A DNA stretch of 64,000 nucleotides. Origin: an uncultured Pseudomonadales bacterium. Its GTDB lineage: Bacteria; Pseudomonadota; Gammaproteobacteria; Pseudomonadales; Pseudohongiellaceae. How positions within the stretch are numbered: position 1 is the stretch's first letter; each line of letters opens with the position of its first letter. The position numbers and the translations under genes were made by a program. Under the pieces are notes generated by a model. That model saw only the letters and a list, made by a program, of their open reading frames with translations, was not told the origin of the DNA and searched no databases. The stretch spans positions 174,078 through 238,077 of the forward strand of contig CAMYOK010000014.1 of the NCBI GenBank assembly GCA_947259995.1. Reading direction: 5' to 3'. Positions 54,281-63,997 of the stretch are shown here, in pieces.

Positions 54281-54985
54281 ATGAACGCCGCCCTTATTCC
54301 CGCAATCGATGCGCTGTTACCACAGACGCAATGTGGCAAATGTGGACACACTGGATGCCTGCCCTATGCTGAGGAGATCAGCACTGGTGGTGCCATCAAT
54401 AAGTGCCCGCCCGGTGGCCGGCGCACCATTGCCCAACTCGCACAGCTGCTGAATAAAGACATCGTCCCATTGGACCCAACACACGGAGTAGAGGCCGAAC
54501 GCCTAGTAGCCTATATCCGTGAGGACGAATGTATTGGCTGCACAAAGTGCATCAAAGCGTGTCCCGTCGATGCCATTTTGGGCGCCTCCAAACGCATGCA
54601 TACTGTCATCGTTGATGAATGCACCGGTTGCGATCTTTGTGTTGCTCCCTGCCCCGTCGATTGCATCGATTTATTGCCAGCCCCCAATCAAACTGAGGAT
54701 GAGCAGGCCCAGCGCGACTTAAGTGAGCATTGGCGCAAACGTTATGAGTTTCGCAATGCGCGCATTGCCAAGAATCGCGCGGCCCAGATTGAGCGTCGAC
54801 AAGCTGCAGTGGCAGCGGCTCCCGCACTATTAAAGCAAGAGCCTAGCCAAGAGATCACCACGGGAGTCTGGAATCCTCCGCAACCGGCCCCTGCCATCAT
54901 GAGCCAAGCGCAAGCGAAAGCGGATATCGCCGCCGCTCTCGCCCGCAACAAGGCACGCAAAGAGGCCTTAAAGAAATCCTCATGA
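54281..54985 (+). CDS. orphan RnfB-like ferredoxin, no membrane anchor
   Basis: The protein resembles RnfB/RsxB, the iron-sulfur subunit of the Rnf electron-transport complex. The first cluster domain is [20 protein letters not shown] near residues 12-31, with a last Cys in KCPPGG. Two 4Fe-4S ferredoxin motifs follow: [16 protein letters not shown] near 82-97 and [16 protein letters not shown] near 112-127. The tail is Gln/Ala/Arg-rich. The usual N-terminal membrane helix is missing and no rnfA, C, D, G or E gene is near, so it is probably a soluble ferredoxin. Pseudomonas also has rnf genes just before nth. It overlaps nth by four bases. Confidence 0.85.
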   Translation: MNAALIPAIDALLPQTQCGKCGHTGCLPYAEEISTGGAINKCPPGGRRTIAQLAQLLNKDIVPLDPTHGVEAERLVAYIREDECIGCTKCIKACPVDAILGASKRMHTVIVDECTGCDLCVAPCPVDCIDLLPAPNQTEDEQAQRDLSEHWRKRYEFRNARIAKNRAAQIERRQAAVAAAPALLKQEPSQEITTGVWNPPQPAPAIMSQAQAKADIAAALARNKARKEALKKSS

Positions 54986-55617
54986 ACAAACTCACCCGCG
55001 CCGAGATGTTTCGCCGCTTGCATGCGGAGAACCCTGAGCCTAAAACGGAACTGGCATACAACTCCACCTTTGAATTGCTCATTGCCGTGATCCTGTCAGC
55101 GCAGGCCACAGACGTAGGGGTTAATAAAGCGACTCGCCCACTTTTCGCTGTCGCGAACACGCCAGAAAAAATGGCCGCGCTAGGCGTTGATGGTTTGAAA
55201 CATTATATAAAAACGATCGGTTTATTTAACACTAAGGCCGAGAATGTTATCAAAACTTGTCATGCCTTGGTCGCGCAGCACAATGGCGAGGTGCCGGCAC
55301 AACGCGAAGCACTTGAGGCACTGCCTGGGGTTGGTCGAAAAACAGCAAACGTTGTTTTAAACACGGCATTCAGACAAGTCGCAATGGCAGTAGACACCCA
55401 TATTTTCCGTGTTTCGAATAGGACTGGTTTAGCCCGAGGCAAAAATGTCTTGGAGGTGGAACGCAATTTATTAAAATTTGTCCCCAAGGAATATTTGTTA
55501 GACGCCCATCACTGGCTCATATTGCATGGCCGCTATGTTTGCGTGGCGCGCAAGCCCAAATGTGGTTCTTGTATGATCGAAGATTTGTGTGACTACAAAG
55601 ATAAAACTGAAGATTAA
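54982..55617 (+). CDS. nth: Nth, endonuclease III
   Basis: Nth is a DNA glycosylase and AP lyase that removes oxidised pyrimidines. The helix-hairpin-helix is [14 protein letters not shown] near residues 112-125 with the catalytic Lys, the catalytic Asp is in [11 protein letters not shown] near 137, and the 4Fe-4S cluster uses [17 protein letters not shown] near 186-202. All key residues are present and the 211 residues are normal. It follows the RnfB-like gene with an ATGA overlap, which suggests a link between iron-sulfur redox chemistry and repair, though it may be only inherited order. Confidence 0.96.
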   Translation: MNKLTRAEMFRRLHAENPEPKTELAYNSTFELLIAVILSAQATDVGVNKATRPLFAVANTPEKMAALGVDGLKHYIKTIGLFNTKAENVIKTCHALVAQHNGEVPAQREALEALPGVGRKTANVVLNTAFRQVAMAVDTHIFRVSNRTGLARGKNVLEVERNLLKFVPKEYLLDAHHWLILHGRYVCVARKPKCGSCMIEDLCDYKDKTED

Positions 55618-55632
55618 GCGCTTGCCGAGCCA

Positions 55633-55648
55633 ACGCCAACCTTGGCGT
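55633..55648. terminator. short stem between convergent nth and argG
   Basis: ACGCCAA and TTGGCGT form a seven-pair stem with a two-base tight loop in the 50 bases between the two stops. It has no T tract on either strand, so it is a weak candidate for a shared end. Confidence 0.3.
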
Positions 55649-55667
55649 CAACTCGACAAAATTGGGC

Positions 55668-56885
55668 TTATTTAAAATTACGCCCTTTTCCTGCTGCAAT
55701 GCGCATGCGCAATGCATTCAACTTGATGAAGCCAGCCGCATCCGCCTGATCATAAGCTCCCGCATCATCTTCAAACGTTGCAATCTTCATGTCAAACAAG
55801 GAGTCAGCCGACTGACGTCCAACAACAATGACATTGCCTTTATAAAGCTTCAAACGTACCGAACCATTCACATAAATCTGCGAATAATCGATTAATTGCT
55901 GCATGGCTAAACGTTCAGGTGACCACCAGTAGCCGTTATAGATCGCCGTTGCATAGCGCGGCATTAGATCATCTTTTAGATGGGCTAATTCGCGGTCAAG
56001 CGTGATCGACTCTATCGCCCGGTGAGCTTTCAACATCACCGTACCACCAGGTGTTTCATAGCAGCCACGCGACTTCATTCCGACATAGCGGTTTTCAACG
56101 ATGTCAGAACGGCCGATCCCATTAGCTCCGGCAATCTTGTTCAAGGTCTCTAGGACTGTCGCAGGTGACATTTTCTCACCGTCGATAGCGACGATGTCGC
56201 CCTTCACATATTCCAAGTCGATATAAGTAGGCGTGTCTGGCGCATTCTCAGGAGAAACCGTCCATAGCCACATATCTTCTTCGGGCTCGGCGCCTGGGTC
56301 TTCTAGCAAGTCACCTTCATAAGAGATATGCAGGAGGTTGGCATCCATAGAGTAAGGAGACTTAGTGCCACGCTTTTTATCCACAGCAATATTGTGCTTT
56401 TCACAATAGGCCATGAGCTTTTCACGGGAGTTAAGATCCCAGTCTCGCCAAGGAGCAATCACTTTAACGCCAGGCATTAGGGCATAAGCCCCAAGTTCGA
56501 AACGGACTTGGTCGTTGCCTTTACCCGTAGCACCATGAGAGATAGCATCAGCGCCTGTCGCGGCGGCAATTTCTACCAAACGCTTAGCAATCAACGGACG
56601 AGCAATTGAAGTCCCTAGTAGGTATTCGCCCTCATATAGAGTGTTCGCACGGAACATTGGGAATACAAAATCGCGCACAAACTCTTCACGCAAGTCCTCA
56701 ATGAAGATTTCCTTGATGCCCATCGCCTGCGCTTTGGCACGCGCTGGCTCTACTTCGCCACCCTGACCTAAGTCCGCCGTAAAGGTCACTACTTCACAAT
56801 CATAGGTTTCGTTCAGCCACTTCGCGATGACGGATGTGTCTAGTCCGCCGGAATAAGCCAGCACGACTTTATTGATGCCAGACAT
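55668..56885 (-). CDS. argG: ArgG, argininosuccinate synthase
   Basis: ArgG joins citrulline and aspartate with ATP in arginine synthesis. The P-loop-like motif is [11 protein letters not shown] near residues 9-19, and conserved blocks [16 protein letters not shown] and [14 protein letters not shown] follow. The 405 residues match the family. Two ATG codons are adjacent; AGGAG is six bases before the second (56885), which I use. With argF later in the window it represents two steps of the arginine pathway, in separate transcripts. Confidence 0.96.
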   Translation of the reverse strand: MSGINKVVLAYSGGLDTSVIAKWLNETYDCEVVTFTADLGQGGEVEPARAKAQAMGIKEIFIEDLREEFVRDFVFPMFRANTLYEGEYLLGTSIARPLIAKRLVEIAAATGADAISHGATGKGNDQVRFELGAYALMPGVKVIAPWRDWDLNSREKLMAYCEKHNIAVDKKRGTKSPYSMDANLLHISYEGDLLEDPGAEPEEDMWLWTVSPENAPDTPTYIDLEYVKGDIVAIDGEKMSPATVLETLNKIAGANGIGRSDIVENRYVGMKSRGCYETPGGTVMLKAHRAIESITLDRELAHLKDDLMPRYATAIYNGYWWSPERLAMQQLIDYSQIYVNGSVRLKLYKGNVIVVGRQSADSLFDMKIATFEDDAGAYDQADAAGFIKLNALRMRIAAGKGRNFK

Positions 56886-56991
56886 CATTGACTCCTTGCA
56901 CTTATTAAATTGGATAAAACGGGGAATAAAAAGAGGAGCTATTGTACAGGGTTGCGGGACTAAATTCGATGGTCAAGACGCAGTAAACGCC

Positions 56992-57870
56992 TTAGTAACG
57001 GCGCAGCAGAATAGTCACACGACGATTTCGGTCACGATCTGCGGCATTACGCTCGTTGCGCACAATTAAATACTCTTCAGTTTCGCCAAAATAGCGGGTC
57101 TCAAGCATTGCCTCGTCTATGCCGTGATCGACAAAGTATTCGTGCACTGTGAATGCCCGCAGGCGCGAGTTTTCCAAGTTATCACGACTACTCCCCGCAG
57201 TGTCGGTGAAACCATTAATCTGAATAGAGTACACACTCGAATCAGCCTCTATATACTGAATCATGTCATCCAGCATCGCCGTATCCTCAGCATCTAACTC
57301 CATCTGACCGGAGCTCCAGAACACCGATGAGCGCTCTATTTGACCAAAATTGACCGGCAAGAGGTCTTGCACACAGCTTTGATAGTTTCGATAGGCGCCT
57401 TGGAAGTTGACTGGCGATACTGCCACTCGCACCGAATCCATTTTGTTGTACCAAGTTTGACGGGTTAAGGTGGGCATCATCCCTTTGAACAGTTCGGCCA
57501 AAATTATGCGTGTACTCGATTCATCAAGGACCACAGGACGCTGGCTCCTTGCCACATCGACATAACCAATATCCTGTTCTTGCAGTCCGTGGCGCCACAC
57601 CGGCGGTGCGGAAGTTAACAAGGCTCGCCCTTCTGCCATCTCTGTGTCGAGCGAGTCTATGTAAAACAGTAACGGTTCCCCTGCCTCGCGGAAAAACACA
57701 GCGCTTCCAAAATTTGGAATCGTTTGTGTCATTGCACAAGCAAACACCGACGAGTCAATACGCCATTGCGACGTATCAAAATCGGCATTGTAGGCAAGTG
57801 AGCCCGGCTGCACGGTCGGTGCAGAGAGCAAACTCACCAAAGATAAGGTAAACTTCAGGCTGTTTTTCAT
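56992..57870 (-). CDS. motY: MotY, flagellar stator-associated outer-membrane/periplasmic protein
   Basis: MotY forms the T ring that anchors stator units around polar flagella. A signal peptide covers about residues 1-26. The N-terminal MotY domain (about 27-165) has [20 protein letters not shown] and an Arg/Trp-rich end. The C-terminal OmpA-like peptidoglycan-binding domain (about 185-292) has [20 protein letters not shown] in part and RNRRVTILL. The neighbours argG and pyrC are the same as those of Pseudomonas motY. A strong sigma-28 promoter precedes it, confirming flagellar control. Together with FlhF/FlhG this supports a polar flagellum. Confidence 0.92.
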   Translation of the reverse strand: MKNSLKFTLSLVSLLSAPTVQPGSLAYNADFDTSQWRIDSSVFACAMTQTIPNFGSAVFFREAGEPLLFYIDSLDTEMAEGRALLTSAPPVWRHGLQEQDIGYVDVARSQRPVVLDESSTRIILAELFKGMMPTLTRQTWYNKMDSVRVAVSPVNFQGAYRNYQSCVQDLLPVNFGQIERSSVFWSSGQMELDAEDTAMLDDMIQYIEADSSVYSIQINGFTDTAGSSRDNLENSRLRAFTVHEYFVDHGIDEAMLETRYFGETEEYLIVRNERNAADRDRNRRVTILLRRY

Positions 57871-57951
57871 TCGCCGCTTCTGGTCAATTGGGTTTTCTGT
57901 CTACGCTCACCCTGCAGTGGTGCTTACGAAAGACAGTGCCTCACTAGACAA

Positions 57952-57978
57952 ACATCGGCAGGCCCGCGTAAAACTTTA
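57952..57978 (-). promoter_or_regulatory. sigma-28 (FliA) promoter of motY
   Basis: On the minus strand TAAAGTTT, 11 bases, GCCGATGT matches the sigma-28 consensus TAAAGTTT-N11-GCCGATAA at all but the last two positions. Transcription would start near 57945, about 75 bases before motY. pyrC begins on the other strand 46 bases away. Confidence 0.85.
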
Positions 57979-58023
57979 CCCAAATCACAAAGAATTTTTG
58001 CAATACAAGGTAGTCAAGCCCGC

Positions 58024-59067
58024 ATGAAACAGATCACATTGCTCCAACCCGACGACTGGCACGTGCACTTGCGCGACTCAGATGCGCTAGTCCATACAGT
58101 TGCTGCCACCGCGCGCTATTTTGCGCGCGCCATCGTTATGCCTAATCTTAAACCTCCTGTGGTCGATACGGCTAGCGCTCGTGCCTATCGCGAACGCATC
58201 ATGGCTAATATCCCTGCCGGCCTCAGTTTTGAGCCACTCATGACCTTGTACTTGACCGACGGCACTAAAGCCGAAGAGATCGCTCAGGCCAAGGCTAGCG
58301 GCTTCGTCAAGGCATTGAAGTATTATCCGGCTGGCGCCACTACCAATTCCGAGAACGGCGTCACTCATATCGAAAAAGTCAGTGATGCCTTAGCCGCGAT
58401 GGCAGAACTGGGCATGCCGCTGCTTATTCATGGAGAGGTGACCGACGCGCACATCGATATCTTTGATCGCGAAAAAGTCTTTATCGACACGATCTTAGCA
58501 CCGTTGGTGCAGCGCTTCCCCACGCTTAAAATAGTGTTGGAGCATATTACAACTAAGCACGCTGTCGACTTCGTCAATGCCTCGGGGCCAAATATCGCCG
58601 CTACAGTCACTGCCCATCATTTGCTTTATAACCGCAGTGACATGCTTGCAGGGGGCATCCGTGCGCACCTTTATTGCCTACCAATTCTAAAGCGCAATAT
58701 TCACCAACAAGCATTGATCGATGCCGTTACTAGTGGCAACCCCAAGTTTTTCTTAGGGACGGACTCTGCCCCACATATCCGCGGCCTAAAAGAAACGGCT
58801 TGTGGCTGTGCTGGCTGCTACACCTCGTTCGCAGCATTAGAGCTATATGCCGATGTTTTTGAGCAAGCGGGAGCTCTAGATAAGTTGGAAGGGTTTGCTA
58901 GCCATCATGGCCCCGACTTTTATGGCCTAGCACGTAATACGCGCCAGATTCATCTAGAGAAATCCCCTTGGACGGTTCCGGCCGACTATGCCTTTGGCCC
59001 CGAGCGAGTAGTGCCACTTCGCGCCGGCGAACAACTTCAGTGGCGCGTCGCGGAGATCAGCGCATGA
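58024..59067 (+). CDS. pyrC: PyrC, dihydroorotase
   Basis: PyrC makes dihydroorotate from carbamoyl aspartate in pyrimidine synthesis. Metal ligands are DWHVHLRD (HxH) near residues 12-19, the carboxylated Lys in [13 protein letters not shown] near 97-109, His in LLIHGEVTD and LEHITT, and the Asp in FLGTDSAPH near 251. It is the type II dihydroorotase of 347 residues. It is divergent from motY and overlaps rnt by four bases. Confidence 0.96.
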   Translation: MKQITLLQPDDWHVHLRDSDALVHTVAATARYFARAIVMPNLKPPVVDTASARAYRERIMANIPAGLSFEPLMTLYLTDGTKAEEIAQAKASGFVKALKYYPAGATTNSENGVTHIEKVSDALAAMAELGMPLLIHGEVTDAHIDIFDREKVFIDTILAPLVQRFPTLKIVLEHITTKHAVDFVNASGPNIAATVTAHHLLYNRSDMLAGGIRAHLYCLPILKRNIHQQALIDAVTSGNPKFFLGTDSAPHIRGLKETACGCAGCYTSFAALELYADVFEQAGALDKLEGFASHHGPDFYGLARNTRQIHLEKSPWTVPADYAFGPERVVPLRAGEQLQWRVAEISA

Positions 59068-59708
59068 GTTTTGACACGGAAGAGGAAACACTAGACACCC
59101 TGATGGCAGCGAGATTTCGTGGTTACTTGCCTGTGGTGGTCGACATAGAATGCGGCGGATTCAATGCGAAGACTGACGCGATACTGGAGATTTCAGCCGT
59201 CATCCTAGGCTTCGACGAAAAAGGCATACTCGGCATTGAACAGACGTTCTTCCAGCGGGTCGTGCCCTTTCAAGGCGCCAATATCGAAGAGGCTGCCTTG
59301 AAGTTTACTGGCATCGACCCTTATCACCCACTGCGTATCGCAAAGGGTGAAAAAGAAGTCTTCGACGATATGTACCGGATGATTCGCACCGCCATCAAAG
59401 CCAATCATTGTAAGCGAGCCATTCTTGTCGCGCACAATGCCCATTTCGATCACGGCTTTATCAACGCGGCCTCCGATCGTCACAAAATCAAGCGCAACCC
59501 GTTCCACCCGTTTTCCAGCTTCGATACAGCAACCCTCAGCGGTTTGGCCTATGGGCAAACCGTGTTAGCACGGGCTTGCGAAGCAGCCAAAATTGAATTC
59601 AATGCCTCTGAGGCACATTCGGCAAAATACGATGCCTATAAAACGGCTGAGCTATTTTGTTCAATTGTGAACAAATGGCAAAAACTAGGCGGCTGGCCTT
59701 TAAAATAG
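59064..59708 (+). CDS. rnt: Rnt, ribonuclease T
   Basis: RNase T trims 3' ends of tRNA and other stable RNA. It is a DEDDh exonuclease: Asp and Glu in [15 protein letters not shown] near residues 24-38, Asp in [10 protein letters not shown] near 130-139, and His/Asp in [16 protein letters not shown]. The text after the first Glu reads CGGF where many homologs have TAGF. The ATG at 59064 overlaps pyrC by four bases and gives 214 residues; earlier starts lie inside pyrC. Arrangement matches Pseudomonas. Confidence 0.95.
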   Translation: MSFDTEEETLDTLMAARFRGYLPVVVDIECGGFNAKTDAILEISAVILGFDEKGILGIEQTFFQRVVPFQGANIEEAALKFTGIDPYHPLRIAKGEKEVFDDMYRMIRTAIKANHCKRAILVAHNAHFDHGFINAASDRHKIKRNPFHPFSSFDTATLSGLAYGQTVLARACEAAKIEFNASEAHSAKYDAYKTAELFCSIVNKWQKLGGWPLK

Positions 59709-59723
59709 GAGGTTTGCAGGCAT

Positions 59724-59761
59724 AAAAAAGGCCACTATAGCGACGCTTTAGTGGCCTTTTT
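59724..59761. terminator. bidirectional terminator between rnt and grxD
   Basis: GGCCACTA and TAGTGGCC form an eight-pair stem, extended by A and T runs on the two sides so that either strand ends in five or six T. It lies between the convergent rnt and grxD stops and should end both transcripts. Confidence 0.9.
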
Positions 59762-59777
59762 CACGTTGGGTGCGCTG

Positions 59778-60098
59778 TTATTCGCCCACTTCAACCGTAT
59801 CGACCATTTTCTGTAGCTCGCCGCTTTCGAAAAGGTCCGTGATGATGTCGCAACCGCCGACTAGCTCGCCAGAGATATAAAGCTGTGGAAACGTCGGCCA
59901 ATTAGCAATAGTCGGCAAGGTCGAGCGAATCTCTGGGTTTGATAATACATCGACAAACGCAAAGCGCTTACCGCAAGACATCAAACACTTCACAGTCTGA
60001 GCAGAGAACCCGCACTGTGGCTGATCTGGGCTGCCCTTCATATAGAGAAGAATAGGGTTGGAACTGATCTGATCTTTAATAGTTGTCTCAATGCTCAT
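59778..60098 (-). CDS. grxD: GrxD, monothiol glutaredoxin (Grx4 type)
   Basis: GrxD is a monothiol glutaredoxin that carries a [2Fe-2S] cluster and helps iron-sulfur cluster transfer. The active site is CGFS in PQCGFSAQTV near residues 29-32; the glutathione-binding WPTFPQLYI and GGCDI motifs follow near 67-85. The 106 residues match the family. It is convergent with rnt. In Pseudomonas the homolog lies in the same neighbourhood. Confidence 0.95.
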   Translation of the reverse strand: MSIETTIKDQISSNPILLYMKGSPDQPQCGFSAQTVKCLMSCGKRFAFVDVLSNPEIRSTLPTIANWPTFPQLYISGELVGGCDIITDLFESGELQKMVDTVEVGE

Positions 60099-60488
60099 AA
60101 GTTTTCCAGCTTGGGTTGTATAAAATAGAATTCGGCTCTCTTACAAAGCTAAGTGGGGGCATTCTACACGAAAGCAAGACAGATTTTTACCACAAGATTG
60201 GGCGTTTTAGGACGCTGATTGCCACTAGCTTACAAAGTAATATAAGATAGCCCCTTGCTGAATTTTAAGCGTTTAAATCAATCTTTGGCCCCACTAACCG
60301 CGGGGCTATGCACTAAGATTAGCAGTACGCTACTTAGGTCAACTTAATCGACCACATGCATATTCGCGTATTCTCGTTATTCTCCGCGCAGCTTTAGAGA
60401 TCATTAACAGGGTTATCCTGGTAGTGCCTATTAGGATTTAGATCGCTAGGTTTTCGATCACAGGACAAGGACACAAGAAGTTAATTCA
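60099..60488. other. 390-base divergent region between grxD and argF
   Basis: No convincing gene was seen. A GGCCCC/GGGGCT stem near 60287-60307 and a further TAGCCCC at about 60247 that could pair with GGGGCTA are present. No clear ArgR box was recognised. A 13-codon frame at 60356-60397 has no ribosome binding site. Confidence 0.5.
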
Positions 60489-61388
60489 ATGACTACTCGA
60501 CATTTTTTGACACTGATGGACCTTGAGAAAGACGAGCTGCATAGCATTGTTCAGCGCGCAATCGCTCTCAAGAATAGCCCAATGCTGCATACCGACTCTT
60601 TGCAACACAAGACCTTGGGAATGATTTTCGAAAAATCATCCACACGTACCCGAGTTGCATTCGAAGTCGCCATGACTCAACTCGGCGGTAATAGCGTCTT
60701 CCTAGCGAGCTCAGACACTCAGCTAGGACGCGGGGAGCCCTTAGAGGACACCGCACGTGTACTATCGAGAATGGTAGACTTTGTCACTATCCGCACCTTC
60801 GAGCACAGTAAACTCGAACGCTTTGCCGAATATTCAAGCGTTCCTGTAATTAATGCCCTAAGCGATGACTATCACCCATGCCAGCTACTGGCTGATATGC
60901 AAACGTTTTTCGAGCACCGCGGTGACATCAAAGGCAAAGCTGTGACATGGGTCGGTGATGGGCATAATATGTGTCAATCCTATATGAATGCAGCGCAACA
61001 GTTTGAGTTTCAATTGACTATCGCCTGCCCCGAAGGCTTTGACCCTGACCCTGACCTACTAGAGGCTCGCAAGGACTACGTGCGCATCATTCGCGACCCG
61101 CATGTAGCCGTGCGTGATGCGGATTTAGTTACCACCGATGTGTGGGCTTCGATGGGCCAAGAAGAGGAGCGACAAAAACGCTTAAAAGTCTTCGCCGAGT
61201 ACCAAGTCGATACAGAAATGATGGCTTTAGCCAAACCCGATGCGTTGTTCCTACATTGCCTGCCTGCTCACCGGGGCGAGGAAGTCTCTGCCGAAGTCAT
61301 GGATTCACCCAACTCTGTCGTATGGGATGAAGCAGAGAACCGACTACACACTAAAAAGGCCTTATTGGAATTCTTATGCAAAAAATAA
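60489..61388 (+). CDS. argF: ArgF, ornithine carbamoyltransferase
   Basis: ArgF makes citrulline from ornithine and carbamoyl phosphate in arginine synthesis. The carbamoyl phosphate site is SSTRTRVAF near residues 49-57, with HPCQLLAD near 133 and the ornithine-site [10 protein letters not shown] near 254. All are intact and the 299 residues match the anabolic Pseudomonas enzyme. It is separated from the following c-di-GMP gene by 49 bases. Confidence 0.96.
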   Translation: MTTRHFLTLMDLEKDELHSIVQRAIALKNSPMLHTDSLQHKTLGMIFEKSSTRTRVAFEVAMTQLGGNSVFLASSDTQLGRGEPLEDTARVLSRMVDFVTIRTFEHSKLERFAEYSSVPVINALSDDYHPCQLLADMQTFFEHRGDIKGKAVTWVGDGHNMCQSYMNAAQQFEFQLTIACPEGFDPDPDLLEARKDYVRIIRDPHVAVRDADLVTTDVWASMGQEEERQKRLKVFAEYQVDTEMMALAKPDALFLHCLPAHRGEEVSAEVMDSPNSVVWDEAENRLHTKKALLEFLCKK

Positions 61389-61437
61389 CGCTAGCGGGTA
61401 TTCTATAGACCTCTAGACTGCCCAGTTAGGAACCGCG

Positions 61438-63720
61438 ATGAAAACACCAAAGCGCTTAAGAACCGATAGAAGAGCCAGTCTTGTTCTTTCCGCTTTGGTA
61501 TTAATTGCCGCATTCTGTGCCGTACTGATCACCATTTGGTTCTCCTTACGTGGTGCAACCGAACAAAATCAAAATCTGCAACAAATTGCCGACACCTTGC
61601 GCAATGCCTTAATGCTACTCACTGTGGTATTAAGCAGTTATATGCTCTATCGACAATCGCGCGCCTTGGACGAGACTCGTTTCCGCGCGATGACAGAGAA
61701 CGCTCACCATATTACTTTGATATTCAACCCCGATGGCAGCCACCGTTACACGAGTCCAGCGCTCAAACTCTTAGTCAATTCTGCCCGTGCGCGCCAAGTG
61801 CGCCCTGATGAATATATTCACCCAGACGACCTCGCTAAACTACAAAAAGCGATCGAAGCGTCAATGCATACTACGGACGACATACACCTAGACTCTTTAC
61901 GCTGCCAACGTCATGACCACCAGTGGCGGACGATGGAAGCTGAGTTCGTTGATATGCGCCACATCTCTGGTGTGAATGGCATCGTTGCCAATTTGCGCGA
62001 TGTTACTGAGCAAAGAGAGGCCGAGCAGTCAATGCGCATCCTTTCTGGCGCCGTGGAACAAAGCCATGGCGCGGTGATGATCACCGATAAAAACAGCATC
62101 ATTAAATACGTCAATCCACGCTATTGTCAGATTACCGGTTACACCAAGGAAGAATTGATAGGAGAAACGGCGCGTTTACTCGAGTTCAGCGACACCTTAG
62201 ACAACGAGCAGCGTGGAATGCGTGAATGCATCTCTGTAGGTAAAAGCTGGACTGTATCCATGCGTGGCACACGCAAAAATGGTGAGAGTTATTGGCAAGC
62301 GGTGTCCGCCTCTCCTGTCATTGACGAAAGTGGCACACTCACCCACATTGTGGTCAGCGTTGAGGACACTAGTCAACAGCGTGAGATTCATGCACAGATG
62401 GAACAATTGGCATTTTATGACCCGTTGACCGGCTTAGAGAATAGAAGGCTCTTTAAGGACCGACTTGATCAGTGTTTAAAGCAGGTACGTCGTAGCAAAC
62501 AGCTTATGGCACTATTATTTCTAGACCTCGATGGTTTTAAAACTATCAATGACACATTAGGTCATGATGCGGGTGACGAATTGCTCATTATAATCGCGCG
62601 CAGGTTAAAACAATGCGTCCGTGAAGAGGACATCGTGGCACGCTTGGGAGGCGATGAGTTCACTATTATTCTCTCCAACCTAAAATCCAATAAAGCCGCC
62701 AGCAGTGTCGCCAGTAAGATTATTCAGAAAATCCAAAAACCTGTCGAAATCGCGGGCCAAGAAGTATTTATCAGTTGCAGCATCGGCATCACCATCGCAC
62801 CAAATGATTCGATGGATGCCAATATTCTAATGCGCAACGCCGATCTTGCTATGTATCGCGCTAAAGACCTTGGCAAGAATAACTCCCAATACTTCACCGA
62901 CGACATGAACTTAGAAAACGAAGCGCGCAACGGGCTAGAAAACGCCCTTCGAGCGGCCCTAACAGAGGAAAGTTTCGTAGTTTATTTTCAACCACAAGTA
63001 GATATTAGCGCACATCGGATCAGTGGCTTTGAGGCGCTGGTACGCTGGCAACATCCTGAAGGCGATTTACTGCCAGCTCGGTTCATTCCTTTAGCGGAAG
63101 AGACAGGCTTGATCATTGAGCTTGGGGAAATCATTCTGCGCAAAACCTGCGAACAGATGAATGCTCTGCACGAGGCTGGCTTCACAGACCAAAAGGTCTC
63201 GGTCAATCTGACAGAACGGCAGTTTCGCGATAAGAATCTAATCAATATGATTAGATCGGTATTTGCAGAGACTGACTTTGATCCTAGGGGCTTGCAGATC
63301 GAAATTACGGAAAGCATGTTGATGAGGGATATCGATAAGGCAATCGATATTATGCAGCAGCTTAAACGCCTTGGCGTGAGCATTGCCATCGATGATTTTG
63401 GCACGGGGTTCTCTTCTTTAACAAACCTGGCCCGCCTCCCTGTAGACACTCTGAAGGTGGATCATCGTTTCATCAAGCAGTTAACGGCATCTGAGGATGA
63501 AAACGGGATCACATCCTCTGTAATCGCACTAGCAAAACATATGCGAATGACTGTGGCGGCTGAGGGCGTTGAGAGCCCGGAGCAGCGGGAGTTTTTGCGA
63601 CAAAATCATTGTTCACTTCAGCAGGGCTTCTTGTTTTGTGCGCCTGTCGCCATTGGGGATTTAATTCCGCATTTGGCACGCTTGCAGGCGGATTTAAAGT
63701 CACAGGATTTGAGTCATTAA
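61438..63720 (+). CDS. membrane PAS-PAS-GGDEF-EAL c-di-GMP protein
   Basis: This 760-residue protein combines cyclase and phosphodiesterase domains. Two membrane helices (about 14-36 and 52-70) are followed by two PAS domains (about 80-195 and 200-315). The GGDEF domain (about 325-490) has GGDEF intact at 404-408 and the inhibitory site REED at 395-398. The EAL domain (about 505-755) has EAL at 532-534, and further catalytic residues in SVNLTERQF, LQIEITES, IDDFGTGFSS, LKVDHRF and AAEGVES. Both domains look active, so net activity depends on signals seen by the PAS domains. It may be co-transcribed with argF. The ligand of the PAS domains is not evident. Confidence 0.92.
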   Translation: MKTPKRLRTDRRASLVLSALVLIAAFCAVLITIWFSLRGATEQNQNLQQIADTLRNALMLLTVVLSSYMLYRQSRALDETRFRAMTENAHHITLIFNPDGSHRYTSPALKLLVNSARARQVRPDEYIHPDDLAKLQKAIEASMHTTDDIHLDSLRCQRHDHQWRTMEAEFVDMRHISGVNGIVANLRDVTEQREAEQSMRILSGAVEQSHGAVMITDKNSIIKYVNPRYCQITGYTKEELIGETARLLEFSDTLDNEQRGMRECISVGKSWTVSMRGTRKNGESYWQAVSASPVIDESGTLTHIVVSVEDTSQQREIHAQMEQLAFYDPLTGLENRRLFKDRLDQCLKQVRRSKQLMALLFLDLDGFKTINDTLGHDAGDELLIIIARRLKQCVREEDIVARLGGDEFTIILSNLKSNKAASSVASKIIQKIQKPVEIAGQEVFISCSIGITIAPNDSMDANILMRNADLAMYRAKDLGKNNSQYFTDDMNLENEARNGLENALRAALTEESFVVYFQPQVDISAHRISGFEALVRWQHPEGDLLPARFIPLAEETGLIIELGEIILRKTCEQMNALHEAGFTDQKVSVNLTERQFRDKNLINMIRSVFAETDFDPRGLQIEITESMLMRDIDKAIDIMQQLKRLGVSIAIDDFGTGFSSLTNLARLPVDTLKVDHRFIKQLTASEDENGITSSVIALAKHMRMTVAAEGVESPEQREFLRQNHCSLQQGFLFCAPVAIGDLIPHLARLQADLKSQDLSH

Positions 63721-63754
63721 CAATTGCCGATGCGGTGTATTGCCGATGCGAGCC

Positions 63755-63849
63755 AAGCCTTTCGGCATTCTGGGACCGTCGTGAACCCATCCATGGGGAC
63801 TTAGACGCGGCCGTCCGGGCCGCGACTATCCCTGAATGCCGAAAGGCTT
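63755..63849. repeat. multi-hairpin intergenic element
   Basis: Two 21-base arms (63755-63775 and 63829-63849) are inverted repeats with one mismatch. The 53 bases between them hold two further stems: CCCAT/ATGGG near 63786-63797 and GCGGCC/GGCCGC near 63807-63823. The whole could fold as a three-armed structure, like dispersed extragenic repeats seen in related genomes. Copy number cannot be judged from one window. Confidence 0.65.
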
Positions 63850-63932
63850 GTCTCTCATCTCGTGCAGTGCCATCGATTTGGCATAGATCAGAATTACGTG
63901 TTGATTGAGAGTGGGGGTGCGGTGGAGGTGAG

Positions 63933-63997
63933 GCGGACTATCAACCGCCAGGACGGCGGTTGCTAAGCCTACATGGATGTATTCACGGCGTGTCCGC
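63933..63997. repeat. second structured intergenic element at the right edge
   Basis: CAACCGCC and GGCGGTTG (63942-63962) form a perfect eight-pair stem with a five-base loop. Outer words GCGGAC (63933-63938) and GTCCGC (63992-63997) could close a larger structure. It follows the first element after 83 bases and may belong to the same repeat type or extend beyond the window. Confidence 0.5.

Noticed and set aside
60356..60397. 13-codon frame upstream of argF, considered as an arginine leader peptide
   Set aside because: It holds only one Arg codon, has no ribosome binding site and no terminator follows it.
63880..63905. TTTGGCATAGATC considered as a sigma-54 -24 element
   Set aside because: No GC element lies at the required ten-base spacing.
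63509..63908. Open frames on both strands running through the end of the EAL gene and the repeat region
   Set aside because: They overlap the well-supported EAL domain or the inverted repeats and have no domain or start signal.
63755..63997. attC-like integron recombination sites
   Set aside because: The core words GTTRRRY and RYYYAAC are not placed at the arm ends and no cassette gene or integrase is present.
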